Of a stretch of 64,000 bases of DNA, positions 13,401-23,500 are shown one piece after another. The stretch comes from Adiantum capillus-veneris (taxonomy: Eukaryota; Streptophyta; Polypodiopsida; Polypodiales; Pteridaceae): NCBI GenBank assembly GCA_014529385.2, contig CM043944.1, forward strand, positions 175,979,240 to 176,043,239, written 5' to 3'. Both the position numbers and the translations under genes were made by a program. Below the pieces are notes generated by a model. It saw nothing but the letters and a program-made list of their open reading frames with translations. It was not told the DNA's origin and made no database searches. The number at the start of each line of letters is the position of its first letter. Position 1 is the stretch's first letter.

Positions 13401-14770
13401 TTTAAGATATACCCTTATAGGTTGGACAAGTGGTCGACCTTAACACCCAGATCTTCTTAACGTAATGACATAGAGTGGAAAAGTGGTGAATCTTGAGACC
13501 AAACCACTCATGCTACTAGAGATAATAGGTTGGACAAGTGGTGGACCTTGAATGTAAACTCCCCATGTACAAAATATCGTGGGTTTAAGGTATTTCAATG
13601 GATCTTAGCATCTTGGAGACATGGTGCAGCTTGCTTCTCTTCATGTTTCAATGGAGCCTATCTTGGACAAATGGTGGAGCATCCTTCTCTCCATGTTTCA
13701 ATGGACCCTAGCTTAGACAAGTGGTGGACCTTTGCTTCTCTCTATGTTTCAATAGAGTTAGCTTGGACAAGTGGTGGAACTTGGAACCAAACCCCCATGT
13801 AAAACCTATCATGGTCATTCCAAGTGGTGAGAAAGAATACCCTTTAAGATATAGCCTTATAGGTTGGACAAGTGGTGGACCTTAACACCCAGATCTTCTT
13901 AATATAATGACATAGAGTGAAAAAGTGGTGAATCTTGACATCAAACCACTCATGCTACTAGTGATAATAGGTTGGACAAGTGGTGGACATTGAATGTAAA
14001 CCCCCCATGTACGAAATATCATGGGTTTAAGATATTTCAATGGAGCCTAGCATTTTGGAGACATGGTACAGCTTGCTTCTCTTCATGTTTCAATCGAACC
14101 TGGCTTGGACAAATGGTGGAGCATCCTTCTCTCCATGTTTCAATGGAGCCTAGCTTGGACAAGTGGTGGACCTTTGATTCTCTCTATGTTTCAATAGAGT
14201 TAGCTTGGACAAGTGGTGGACCTTGGAACCATACCCCTATGTAAAACCCATCATGTGCATTCCAAGTGGTGGTAAATAATACCATTTAAGATATAGCCTT
14301 ATAGGTTGGACAAGTGGTGGACCTTAACACCCAGATCTTCTTAATATAATGACATAGAGTGGAAAAGTGGTGAATCTTGAGACCAAACCACTCATGCTAC
14401 TAGGGATAATAGGTTGGACAAGTGGTGGACCTTGAATTTAAACCCCACATATACAAAATATCATGGTTTTAAGGTATTTCAATGGAGCCTAGCATCTCAA
14501 AGACATGGTGCATCTTGCTTCTCTTCATGTTTCAATGGAGCCTATTTTGGACAAATGGTGGAGCATCCTTCTCTCCATGTTTCAATGGACCCTAGATTGG
14601 ACAAGTGGTGGACCTTTGCTTCTCTCTATGTTTCAATATAGTTAGCCTATATTAGACAATTAGTAGACCTCGAATCTCTCCATGTTTTCTAGAGTTGAGC
14701 TTGGACAAGTGGTGGACCTTACTTCTCCCTTCCCTTAGTTTACTAGCTTAAATGATCACTATGTATACTT
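7434..14770 (+). repeat. Main minisatellite array with a 442-bp higher-order unit
   Basis: The core TTGGACAAGTGGTGGACCTT recurs dozens of times, all in plus orientation. The longest repeat-encoded frame starts at 13530, 13972 and 14414, exactly 442 bp apart. Within the unit from about 13528, core derivatives fall near 13610, 13661, 13711, 13761, 13811, 13861, 13915 and 13970, i.e. roughly every 50 bp, so 442 bp is close to nine monomers. Alternating variants (ACAAATGGTGGAGCATCC, AAAAGTGGTGAATCTTGA, CCAAGTGGTGAGAAAG) hold fixed places. The block sits immediately upstream of the first coding exon of the ParB-like gene and is probably in its 5' intron. Confidence 0.9.
7790..7885 (+). promoter_or_regulatory. 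Four short direct repeats with GGCGGGA boxes
   Basis: Four copies of a roughly 20-bp unit, AAATTTAGGCGGGATATTTT and variants, lie in otherwise AT-rich DNA. The third copy reads GGGAGGGA. The TTTAGGCGGGA box resembles plant E2F sites. Binding is inference only. Confidence 0.35.
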
Positions 14771-14878
14771 GCTTAGATCTAGCTTGAACAAGTGGTGGAA
14801 CTTGTATTCACACAAACTTAATCCATTACAAAAAAGTATATGTTAAAATAACATTTGGTTTTTTTTGTTTCAGGAAAG
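14771..14878 (+). other. Intron end and leader before the ParB-like gene
   Basis: TTTTTTGTTTCAG followed by GAAAG and ATG gives a strong 3' splice site ending at about 14873, five bases before the ATG at 14879. The transcript should therefore have an upstream, probably non-coding, exon beyond the 442-bp array. An alternative in-frame start further up lies inside the intron and is unlikely. Confidence 0.55.
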
Positions 14879-17531
14879 ATGGCTCCAAAAAAACAGGTTG
14901 CAAGGGTTGCTGTCTCAGTTGACTATACTTGCAATGATCTTAGGAAATGGTATTTGGACATACATGGTATAGAGGGTGCACAATTTCATAAGGTGCATCT
15001 ATTTATTGCCAAAAAGGAGAATGACAGCTTGTTTGAAGATGTTGGACAAGTTGTGGAAGCATCTGTCTTTGTAGTTGATAGTCATCCAGAGGTGGAATGC
15101 ATTGACATTCTAGTTCTAATGAATCTAGAATTTCAACTATCTCCAGGAGCATATGCATTGGAGCGCATGTCTAGAAACAAAGAAGAGACAATGTTTTCTC
15201 GAGGATGGAAATTTGCAGAATCAAATCCAAATATCACAGCAGATCAACTTCAAAGCTCCATCATTGCCACACTACAACGAAAAAAGGTGAAAGCTTCACG
15301 ACCACCATCCACAAAGAAGCAAGCAAAAGTTCAGAAAGTAGAAGCTAAGCGAACTAGTTCCATTTTGGATGTAGACAAGGCATCTTTGGCATCCTCATCA
15401 ACAGAGGGTTCAATGTCAAAGATGAGAATTGTGGATCCAGATGTTTTAGAAGCTGAGGCCATGAAAGGACAAGAAAAAGATACAGGTGGAATGAATAAGT
15501 ACATAAATTATTTTCCTTTCCAATATAGGGAATTTGATATCCCTATTCAAAATTGTTGGCTTGCTCCTGATCACTATAATGCACGTATTATGGATAAAAA
15601 ACACGCTGAAAGTGTGTTATTTGGATTTTCACGGAGTACGACCAAGCCTGCAGCATGTGCATATTTGATGCCTGTTCGAAATGCAAAATCAAAGAAGGGG
15701 ACTCCTTTGGCAGTAGAAGAGGTAGAGGAGCAAAAAATTAAAGATTATCATTATTGGATTCTTGATGGGCAGCATTCAATCTATGCTGCAAAAGTTTTGC
15801 TTCACAATGAACAAAACAACAAAGAGATCTTTGAAAGACTGATTAGCGTGTATAAATTTAGAAAGGGTCGCATTGTTGTGAATGCTCCTCCATTTGTTGC
15901 AACTGCTATATCTGCCATTGCAAATGAGGAGGCTCAGGCATTGTATGTCAAGCAACCTTACAGCCAAATATTGAGACATTTATGGAGTCAATGGATCTTC
16001 TCAGGACGACCACCAAAGGCAGCAAGTGGAATTGCAGAGGGACATGCATCTCGTGCCGGATGGGATGTAAGTTATTTTCTTTGTCTTTTTGATAGTGTTT
16101 AATTAACAAATCTTGCTCAATAGTTTAATTATTTCTCTATTTATTTTTAGGCTTTTCTTCGATTGGCAAGAATGAGTGCAGCAGCAAGTTGGATTGCTAA
16201 ACAGGCACACATGGTCACGTACTCTGATTTAATTTATGATTGCTGGATAAAAATCATTGAAAAGCTAGAAGAGGAGAATAAGAAAGCCCCAAAAACTGTA
16301 TTTAGATACCTTTGTGGCCTTGAGGAATCAGAGGTAAAGACTATTCAAGAAGAGATTAGAGATGAGAAGATTTTACTGTCAAAGAGTGCAAAGGATGGTG
16401 ATGCAACTGACATGTATGATCGAATCAAGCAGTTGAAGCAAGACAAATTGATTCAAGATGCACTTCTTGAAGGCTTCAACAATTTGAATGAGTCTTCACC
16501 ATGTAAAGACTGGGAGGAGGTGGTCAAAATGTATAACATCAATGATGTTGTTTATAAAACAATTTTAATGCTATGCGAGGAATGGATCAGATCTAGTTTG
16601 ACGCGTGGAACAAAGAAAATGGCTTTTCCAGATGGAGCAATAAAATACATGCAATGGGCAATTCACCTTCAAAAGGAGAAAACTGAGCCTAGAGATTTGC
16701 CATGGTCAATCTATGTGGTGAGCCTACAAATGGAAGGCAATCTCTACTTGATGCGCCACTTCAATAATAAAGTGCCTATTGGCTTATGTGTTTTAGATAT
16801 GACAAAAAACGTTGGAGGCAATTTGAAGTGGAGTGAGGAGACATTTAACAATGCTTTGGATGGGATCTTGGCTATTGCTGGAGGGTCAACAGATCCTGGA
16901 TTTGTCTTTCTTGCATTTGTGGATTTCACTAACTTCACAAAATTGCAATGTGCCTTTCACGCCATGGGAGATAATCTGAGCTACCATTGTTGTGGTGCAT
17001 TGCATCACTTTCCATCAGCTCCTTGCAAAGGAGCAATTCAATTCCTAACAGTTATTGCCTTCTTGGGACAAGGCAATGCATTTGAAGACCTGAGAAGAAG
17101 ATCAGAGGAACATCCCATGCCAATTGATTGTTCTCTTCTTCAAGTAGCAGATAACGATATGTCAGATTTGCAATATTTGGAGGCCAAAAAAAGAGCTTTG
17201 GTCAAGCACTACATTCGTACATATTGTTTTGAAGACCGCAAGCTTGTTGATGTTTTTGGTGATGGCTCCTTGGTTGCACAAGAAGGAATACAACAGAAAA
17301 AAGAAGTTATCTGCTTAATTGATAGTGTGGAGGAGGCAAAAAGCGTGGAGACCATGCTGCTAGACTTTGTTAAGTCTCATGAAGATATAGAAAAATGGGC
17401 TGGACTTCAACAATCCACTTCGCAATCAGGCGACATTGTGCCTGTTACAGAGGAGTGCTCTCCACAAAGAGAAGAAGAACAACAACAACAACATCCTCTG
17501 TCAATGGAGGACTTTTTGGAAATGGAGACAC
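14879..17531 (+). CDS. ParB-like / permuted DNA methyltransferase-like protein, common exons
   Basis: Two exons, 14879-16066 and 16151-17531, join in phase 0 and encode about 856 residues. The first exon carries a basic linker (about residues 140-175) and then a ParB/sulfiredoxin-like core ending in WILDGQHSIYAAKVLL, with D296-G-Q-H at the place of the family's DGQHR motif. The second exon starts with a helical, Lys/Glu-rich region. It then has VLDMTKN (D612), where permuted N6/N4 DNA methylases carry D-P-P-Y/W, and later KLVDVFGDGS (D763), which fits the SAM-binding D-x-F-x-G-x-G motif. ParB-methylase fusions are known from phages and bacteria. The DMTK reading suggests lost or altered catalysis. 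A poly-Q/E stretch precedes the exon end. The exon ends in GAGACAC|GTATGT, a phase-1 donor, so the protein continues downstream. No stop or frameshift is seen in either exon. The fold calls are by eye. Confidence 0.65.
16067..16150 (+). other. 84-bp intron in the ParB-like gene
   Basis: GGATGGGAT|GTAAGT opens it and TTATTTTTAG|GCTTTT closes it. It is AT-rich with a stop in every frame. Splicing keeps the reading frame (GWD then AFLRLARM). This is the only short intron in the locus; the others are kilobases long and full of minisatellite. Confidence 0.85.
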
Positions 17532-20130
17532 GTATGTTTTGAGTTTCTTGTGCATGTTAGTGTTTCTTGTTACTGATTTGATACTCTTAATGTTAGATTT
17601 TGCTTTATATAGTATTGATTGAGTTTGTATTTTTTATCTCAAGCATTCAAGGTTTGAATGTAAATAGTAAATTACTTGAGTTTTTGAATGGTGGATCTTT
17701 AGACTAAAACTATAACATTTAATACTCACAAAGACTTAATTACTTAAGAGCTTGAACTCAATAAGTTTTGGACCTTTTATCAATACCCCCTTGATATGAT
17801 ACATTAGATCGTAGCATGGTTAAATGGTGATGCTTCATAAATTGAACCTAGCTTAGACAGGTGCTGGAGCCTAAATTTAAACTAACCTTGCTAGAAGGGA
17901 GCTTATGTTTGGACTTTGAGAACTAGCATAAGTAATCAATTAGAGCATAGATTAGACATGTGGTGGTGGCCGGCCTTAGAGACCAAAATCTTAATGAGCT
18001 TGGAAAGGTATTTAAGTACTGCAATTTACTTAGTTTTAGTACTCATTAAAGGCATAGCTTGACAAAAGGTGGACCTTACATGGATCCTAATTTCAAGAGG
18101 TGTGGTAGACCTTCAAAACAAGCTCATATAGCTTGGACATGTGGTAGACCTTGCATGAAGACTAGTTTAGACAAGTGTGGTACACCTTGTAACCAACACC
18201 CATTTGTTATATTAGCTTGGACAAGTGGTGGACCTTGCTTTTATGTTTCAATGGAGCATATTTTGGACAGGTGGTAGACCTTGTTTCTCTCCATGCTTCA
18301 ATGGAGAGAAACTTTAGCTTGGACAAGTGGTGGACCTTGTTTTTATGTTTTAAAGGAGCATATTTCGGACAAGTGGTAGACATTGTTTCTCTCCATGGTT
18401 CAATGGAACCCACCTTAGACAAGTGAAGTACCTTGAAACCAAACCCCCATAATACAACCTACTAAATAGGTTGGAAAATTGGTGGGATATGAAACCATCC
18501 ATGATAGAGCATAGTATAGGTGAAAACGTAGTGGTCCTTATATCAATTACCCATGCATAGCTTGGACAAGTGGTGGACCTTGATTCTCTCTATGTTTCAA
18601 TGGATCCTATCTTGGACTAGAGATATATCTTACTTAGTTCCATGCTTCAATGGATTGTAGCTTGGATAAGGAGTGGAACTTCAAACAAAACTCCACAGCA
18701 TAGCATATATTAACAATTCATGGGTTTTATAGAGATTGTCTTGCCTATTTTGGAGAGTTGGTACACCTTTATTCTCCATTCTTCAATGGATCTGAGGTTG
18801 GACAAGCGGAGCTGGAGAAGTGGTCAACCTTAAAATGAAACCTCCCATGCTACAACCCATCATAGATCGTATATGTAGTGGACCTTGAAACTCTTTTATG
18901 TCCCTAGCTTAGAGAAGCATTGCACTCTTGATTATCTCCATACATGAAGGCAAGGTTGGACAAGTGGTGGACCTTCAAACCAGAATCTCTATGCAATAAT
19001 AGGCAAGTGGTGGAGCTTGTTTTCTCCATGTTCCAATGGAGCCTAGCTTAGACAAACAATGGAGCTTGCTTCTCTCCATGTTTCAATGGATCCTAGCTTA
19101 GAAAAGTGGTGGAGCTTTGCTTCTCTCCATGTTCCAATGGACCATAGCTTAGACAAGTGGTAGACCTTGAAAAACACCCCCCGTATACAACATATTATGG
19201 GGTTTTCATGTTTCAATGGCTCCTAGCTTGGACAAATGGTAGAGCTTGCTTCTCTTTATTTTTCAATGGATCCAATCTTAGCCAAGTGGTGGACCTTGAA
19301 ACAAGAATCCCCCCCCCCCCCCCATGTACAACGTATTATGGGTTTTGAAAGCACTGGGAGAAAATAATAGCTTTGATAAGTGGTGGACCTTGCTTCTCTC
19401 CATGCTTCAATGGAGCCGAGGTTGGACACATGTTGGAGAGAAGATGGTTGCCCATGAAATAAGACCATGCATGCTATAATCAATCATATGTTGTACACAT
19501 GGTGGACCTTGCAATTGTTTTATATGCCTAACTTGGACAAGTGGAGGACCCTTGATTACCTCCAGATATCAACAACAAGCCAAGTTTGGACAAGTGTAGT
19601 ACCACCAAACCAGAATCTATATGCTACAATAGAGTATAGGTAGGACACGCGATGAACCTTGATATCAAACCATCCATGCTACTAGAGATGATAGGTTTCA
19701 CATGTGGTGGAACCTTGTATCAATGTTCTATGTGTAGTTTTTGACTAGTGATAGACCTTGAAACTAATCCCTCTAGGCTACAAGAAAAAAGAGATGGATG
19801 AGGAGGCTAGACTACTTTTGTTGCATCAATGCATCCCATGTTACCACATATACTATAGGGTTCTTGGATAAGTGTTGGATCTTGTGTCAATGCTCCATGT
19901 CTAGCTTGGACAAGTGGTGGACCTTGGTTCTCTCTATGCTTCAAATGGGCAATAGATTGGAGACACAGTGGCCTTTTTTTTCCAATGATTTTATTTTTTG
20001 GAAACCTTGGAGGCACCATGTAAGAGGCACTCTAAGTCTTCCATACAATGGACCTATTGGACTATAAAATAATGATATCTTTCTTTGATATTGTCATTAT
20101 TTTATGCATAATATTTTCTTCTTTTTGCAG
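17532..20130 (+). repeat. Intron filled with degenerate minisatellite, plus orientation
   Basis: The intron is bounded by C|GTATGT and TTCTTTTTGCAG|AC. From about 17.8 to 19.96 kb it carries copies of the TTGGACAAGTGGTGGACCTT core in plus orientation, more decayed than in the main array and with the CTCCATGTTTCAATGGA segment. A run of 15 C lies near 19308-19322. Short frames here are repeat translations. Confidence 0.75.
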
Positions 20131-20687
20131 ACACAAAGGAGTTAAGTGATATAAAAACTAGATGTATTTCACACTATGATTGGCATGAAGATCCTTTTGG
20201 GACACCAACTTTTCCTATTCCCAAAGATGTAATTTTCCATATTAACGGTGTGGATTTTGAAGTGCGACTTTCATGTATTGAAGGAGCTGGTTATGGGCTA
20301 TTTGTGCATACTACCCTGGAAAGTGGTTTGACTATTCTAAAATATGGAGGGCATAAGTATAGATTTCAAGACTGGAAAAAGATATGCAAAATATTTCCAA
20401 GAGCTTATAAATATTCTCTTCTAGAGGATCCAAACAAAGAAGAAGAGGAAGATCAATCATACATTATTGGTTGTGTAGAAGAAGGAAACGTGTCGGGCTA
20501 TATAAATAGTTCTCATAGTACAAATGTCTGTCCCAACGTACGCTATACATTTGATCCAAATTTTCCACCTTGGCATAAATGCACCTCTTCACACATCAAG
20601 TCAGAAGAATATGGCCATGTATGCATTGAGACTATTTGTCAAGTTGAAGTAGGAGAAGAGTTGTTTGCTGACTATAACTTTACTTGA
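20131..20687 (+). CDS. Terminal exon encoding a SET domain
   Basis: The exon opens after TTTTTGCAG in phase 1. The C left at the end of the previous exon plus AC makes His, then the frame runs open to a TGA at 20685-20687, adding about 184 residues. It matches a SET domain in order: GAGYGLFVHTTLESG at the start, GYINSSHSTNVCPNVRY where the family has the RFINHSCxPN pseudoknot, and GEELFADYNF where it has ELxxDY. No Cys-rich post-SET segment follows. SET domains transfer methyl groups from SAM to lysines, usually on histones; the substrate here is unknown. No GT donor precedes the stop, so this exon cannot be spliced onward and must be a 3'-terminal exon. Confidence 0.75.
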
Positions 20688-21329
20688 CATTGTAAAGTAT
20701 TGTACATGGATGGAAATCTCAAGTACATGCATCATTTTCATTTTTCATGGATGAAATCCCAAGTGAATATAACATTTGATTATTGTGTAGTTTATGCTCA
20801 ACGAGAATCTAGAGTGCTCTTATGCTTTGTGTGTTGTCTAACATATTTGACTACCTTGGCCATAGAATCTTGATTCTACTCTAGATTTGTGATAAATCTT
20901 ACCAAAATTTAATCAATGTCTAGGTTGGACAAGTGGTGGGGCTTCAAACATTACTGTCTTAAACAAGTGGAGTTATCTTACTTGAATAAGTGGTGGCCTT
21001 TGAATCCAAATCTAAGCCAAATCTCTAATTATTTTCTTGTAGTCTAGGTTGGACATTTGGTGGACCTTGTATCCATGTTTCCTCAACAAGGGTGGCTTTT
21101 AGTTTTCACTTTAAGTACTCATCTTTAATAAAGTGTAGGATGGAAAATGTTGAGTTAGTAGATTGTATTTTAGACAAGTGGTGTTTGGTGTACGAATGCT
21201 GAAAATGGTTGCAAGGATTCTAACAACGACTTTACCTTAAATAAATTTCTTACTAGGAGTTCTACATATAAATATGGTGAATAAAATTCTAGTGGTTTTG
21301 AGATACCATTTGTGTGTGTGTTTTCTTAG
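20688..21329 (+). other. 3' flank of the SET exon with scattered minisatellite
   Basis: Non-coding. A few plus-orientation cores (about 20924 and 21050) are present. It ends in TGTGTGTGTTTTCTTAG, the acceptor for the next exon. Confidence 0.5.
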
Positions 21330-22527
21330 ATTCACAAACTGGGATGGATAATGCTCCTATGGTTCAGTCAACAACTATAGAATCCATAGATTCTATGGTT
21401 TCTAAAGTGCCCAAGATGGATGATATTTCTATACTAGAGTCTAGTGTTGTGCAACTTGAGCAAGCTTCCAATAATGAGAACCAAGAAATCGATGCTTCAA
21501 AAATGCAACATACATCAAAAGAGACTGAAAAGTCCACTCACGAGCTATTGCCAATTGGTACTACGTCATGTAGCGTAGATGTTGAGAAATCCATGCTTAC
21601 AATTATATTGGATTTAAATGGTCTATTGTTGAAACGTTCCCCTCAACCATCCTCACACCACAACTCAGTGCAAATGGATTCAAAAAGATATATTATACTC
21701 AGGCCAGGTTGCATCCAATTCTTGAAGACTATTTTACAAGGTTTAATGTTGCAATTTGGTCGACAGCTACTAGGAATAATGTGTATCAAATCCTTGCAGC
21801 ACTAAACAACTTAGCTGAGGATACATTGCCTTTCTTTGCAATTTGGTCGCAAGATGTTTGCTACACCGCTCAAACTCAAAAATTGTTTAGACCCGACAAT
21901 CCAAACGTTGAGGCAATGTTCAAGCCTCTAGCCAAAATTGCCATGGGGTTTGAATGTGATCCACAAAGAACAGTGCTTATTGATGACTCTCCTTACAAGG
22001 GATGTATTTCACCAGCAAACAATTGCATTTTTCCACCACAATTTGATGCTGAGAAGATGGTTGACAATATGCTCTTGGAGGAGCTACTGCCATACTTGAT
22101 TCAGCTTGATGAGAGAAGGGATGTGCGTGATTTAATTGCTTCTAATCGTTATGGACAACCTATAGTGACAAATGATAGTGAATACAAACAAATCATGGAG
22201 TATTGGAAGCAGAAAAATGATGTTTGGTCAGCTAAGGTGTTCTTTACAAGAAGAATACCACCTGCAAAAGGTGACAGAGATGAAACTATCATTGAAGATG
22301 CAAGTGACACAAGCCACCGCAATGAAATGAGAAGAGCCCAAATACAAGAGATCTTGGCAAAGGAGCGTACACCCATTGAAAGCATGAAGGCGTCACAATT
22401 GACCACTTTAGCTAGGCAATTGGGTTGTAACACAAAAGGAGTTTTGAAGGCAACCACAGCAAAGGCTTATATAAATAAGGTGAAAGCTGAGAACAATCTT
22501 CTAAGGCTGGATAGAAAGCAACCCTAA
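21330..22527 (+). pseudogene. Terminal exon with FCP1/NIF-like phosphatase domain, frameshifted
   Basis: The exon follows a TTTTCTTAG acceptor in phase 1, so it is frame-compatible with the 17531 donor. About 90 low-complexity, Ser/Glu-rich residues precede ILDLNGLLLKR, the first motif of an FCP1/NIF (HAD) domain. The usual DLDxT reads D-L-N-G-L, so the second Asp is replaced. After the RPG motif (about 21701-21708) the frame must shift by a one-base loss to continue with ILEDYFTRFNVAIWSTATRN and LIDDSPYKG, the WS and DDSP motifs. The C-terminal tail has a SAP-like helix pair (MKASQLTTLARQLG). It ends at a TAA at 22525. The shift could be a real mutation or an assembly error; all downstream motifs are intact. 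Confidence 0.7.
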
Positions 22528-22528
22528 G

Positions 22529-22621
22529 GTACTACTGACATGTCATATATTCTTGATACACATGATTGAACACTCATGTGCATGGTATCTAACAAATCTT
22601 TCTTTTTATTCCTTCCTGCAG
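22529..22621 (+). other. Possible 93-bp intron in the 3' UTR
   Basis: CCTAAG|GTACTA directly after the stop codon and CCTTCCTGCAG|GATCTT make a plausible GT-AG pair. It would not alter the protein. Confidence 0.4.
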
Positions 22622-23500
22622 GATCTTACAAAGGATACTACTACATGGAGCTCAATCAATAGAGATTTTGATATTTTTGCTCAAAATAATGAAGCAGTCA
22701 GCTACATTTTTTGTTTATCAATTTCTTGAGAGACTTTCTTTTAGTTTGTAATCATCAAATGAAATGAAAAGTATCCTTCTTATTAAGATTGTTGATCTTT
22801 TTCTTGTTCAAACCTTTCAATTGTGATTTATAGTTTTGTTAGCATGAGATTGTGCTTTTTTAGTTTGAAAAAAACTGTCAAAGATCCAAGTCTTTTTGGC
22901 TTTACTTAAGTTATTAATTGTGAAAGATCCAAGTCTTTTTGCTTTACTTAAGTTATTGATTGCCTATGTAATAGTCCTTAAAACAATATCGGATGGCTTT
23001 CTTGCTCCCATGTCTCACATTGGTCTTTAGGTAAGACAAGTGGTGACCTTGAAAGTATGGTCTCATATCTCGATCAAGTGAAGAGACATGAAGCTTAAAT
23101 ATCACTACTATGTATCTAGTGTTAAACTCCATCGAGACAAAGACTAGATAGCCAAATTGCAGTCGAGTTTAAGTGAAAAATCCATTTGAGCTAAGGTAAA
23201 ACTTATAGTGCCTCATTTTTCTAGGATTCTACCCCATCAAGGAAGTTAGAATCTAGCACAAACCAATTAAGACTCTTTTGGAGCCTAGATAGGACAATTC
23301 GTGGAACTTATGAAACTTATTATTGAGTTAGAGTCTAGTTTAGATAAGCAAAAGATCTTCAAACCAGCACTTGACTTTCTTACTATTCAATATTCAAAGT
23401 CCCTTGAGGCTAACAAATTACATACCCACTTGTAACCTAACTAATGAGTAATTATATAGATCTAAGCAAGTATATATAATGAGTCTTCAAACTAATAATC
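22622..23500. other. Spacer with a 44-bp tandem duplication
   Basis: AAAGATCCAAGTCTTTTTGG and the next bases are repeated nearly exactly at about 22877-22965. The rest is AT-rich with a few isolated plus-orientation repeat relics near 23035. No gene seen. Confidence 0.55.

Noticed and set aside
8236-14641. Many 60-90 codon frames encoding LDKWWTLNVNP...-like peptides
   Set aside because: They are translations of the 442-bp minisatellite in one frame. They recur with the repeat, lack splice or start context, and match no family.
7434-14770. CRISPR array
   Set aside because: Direct repeats are spaced but diverge gradually, spacers are themselves repeats, and the context is a plant nucleus.
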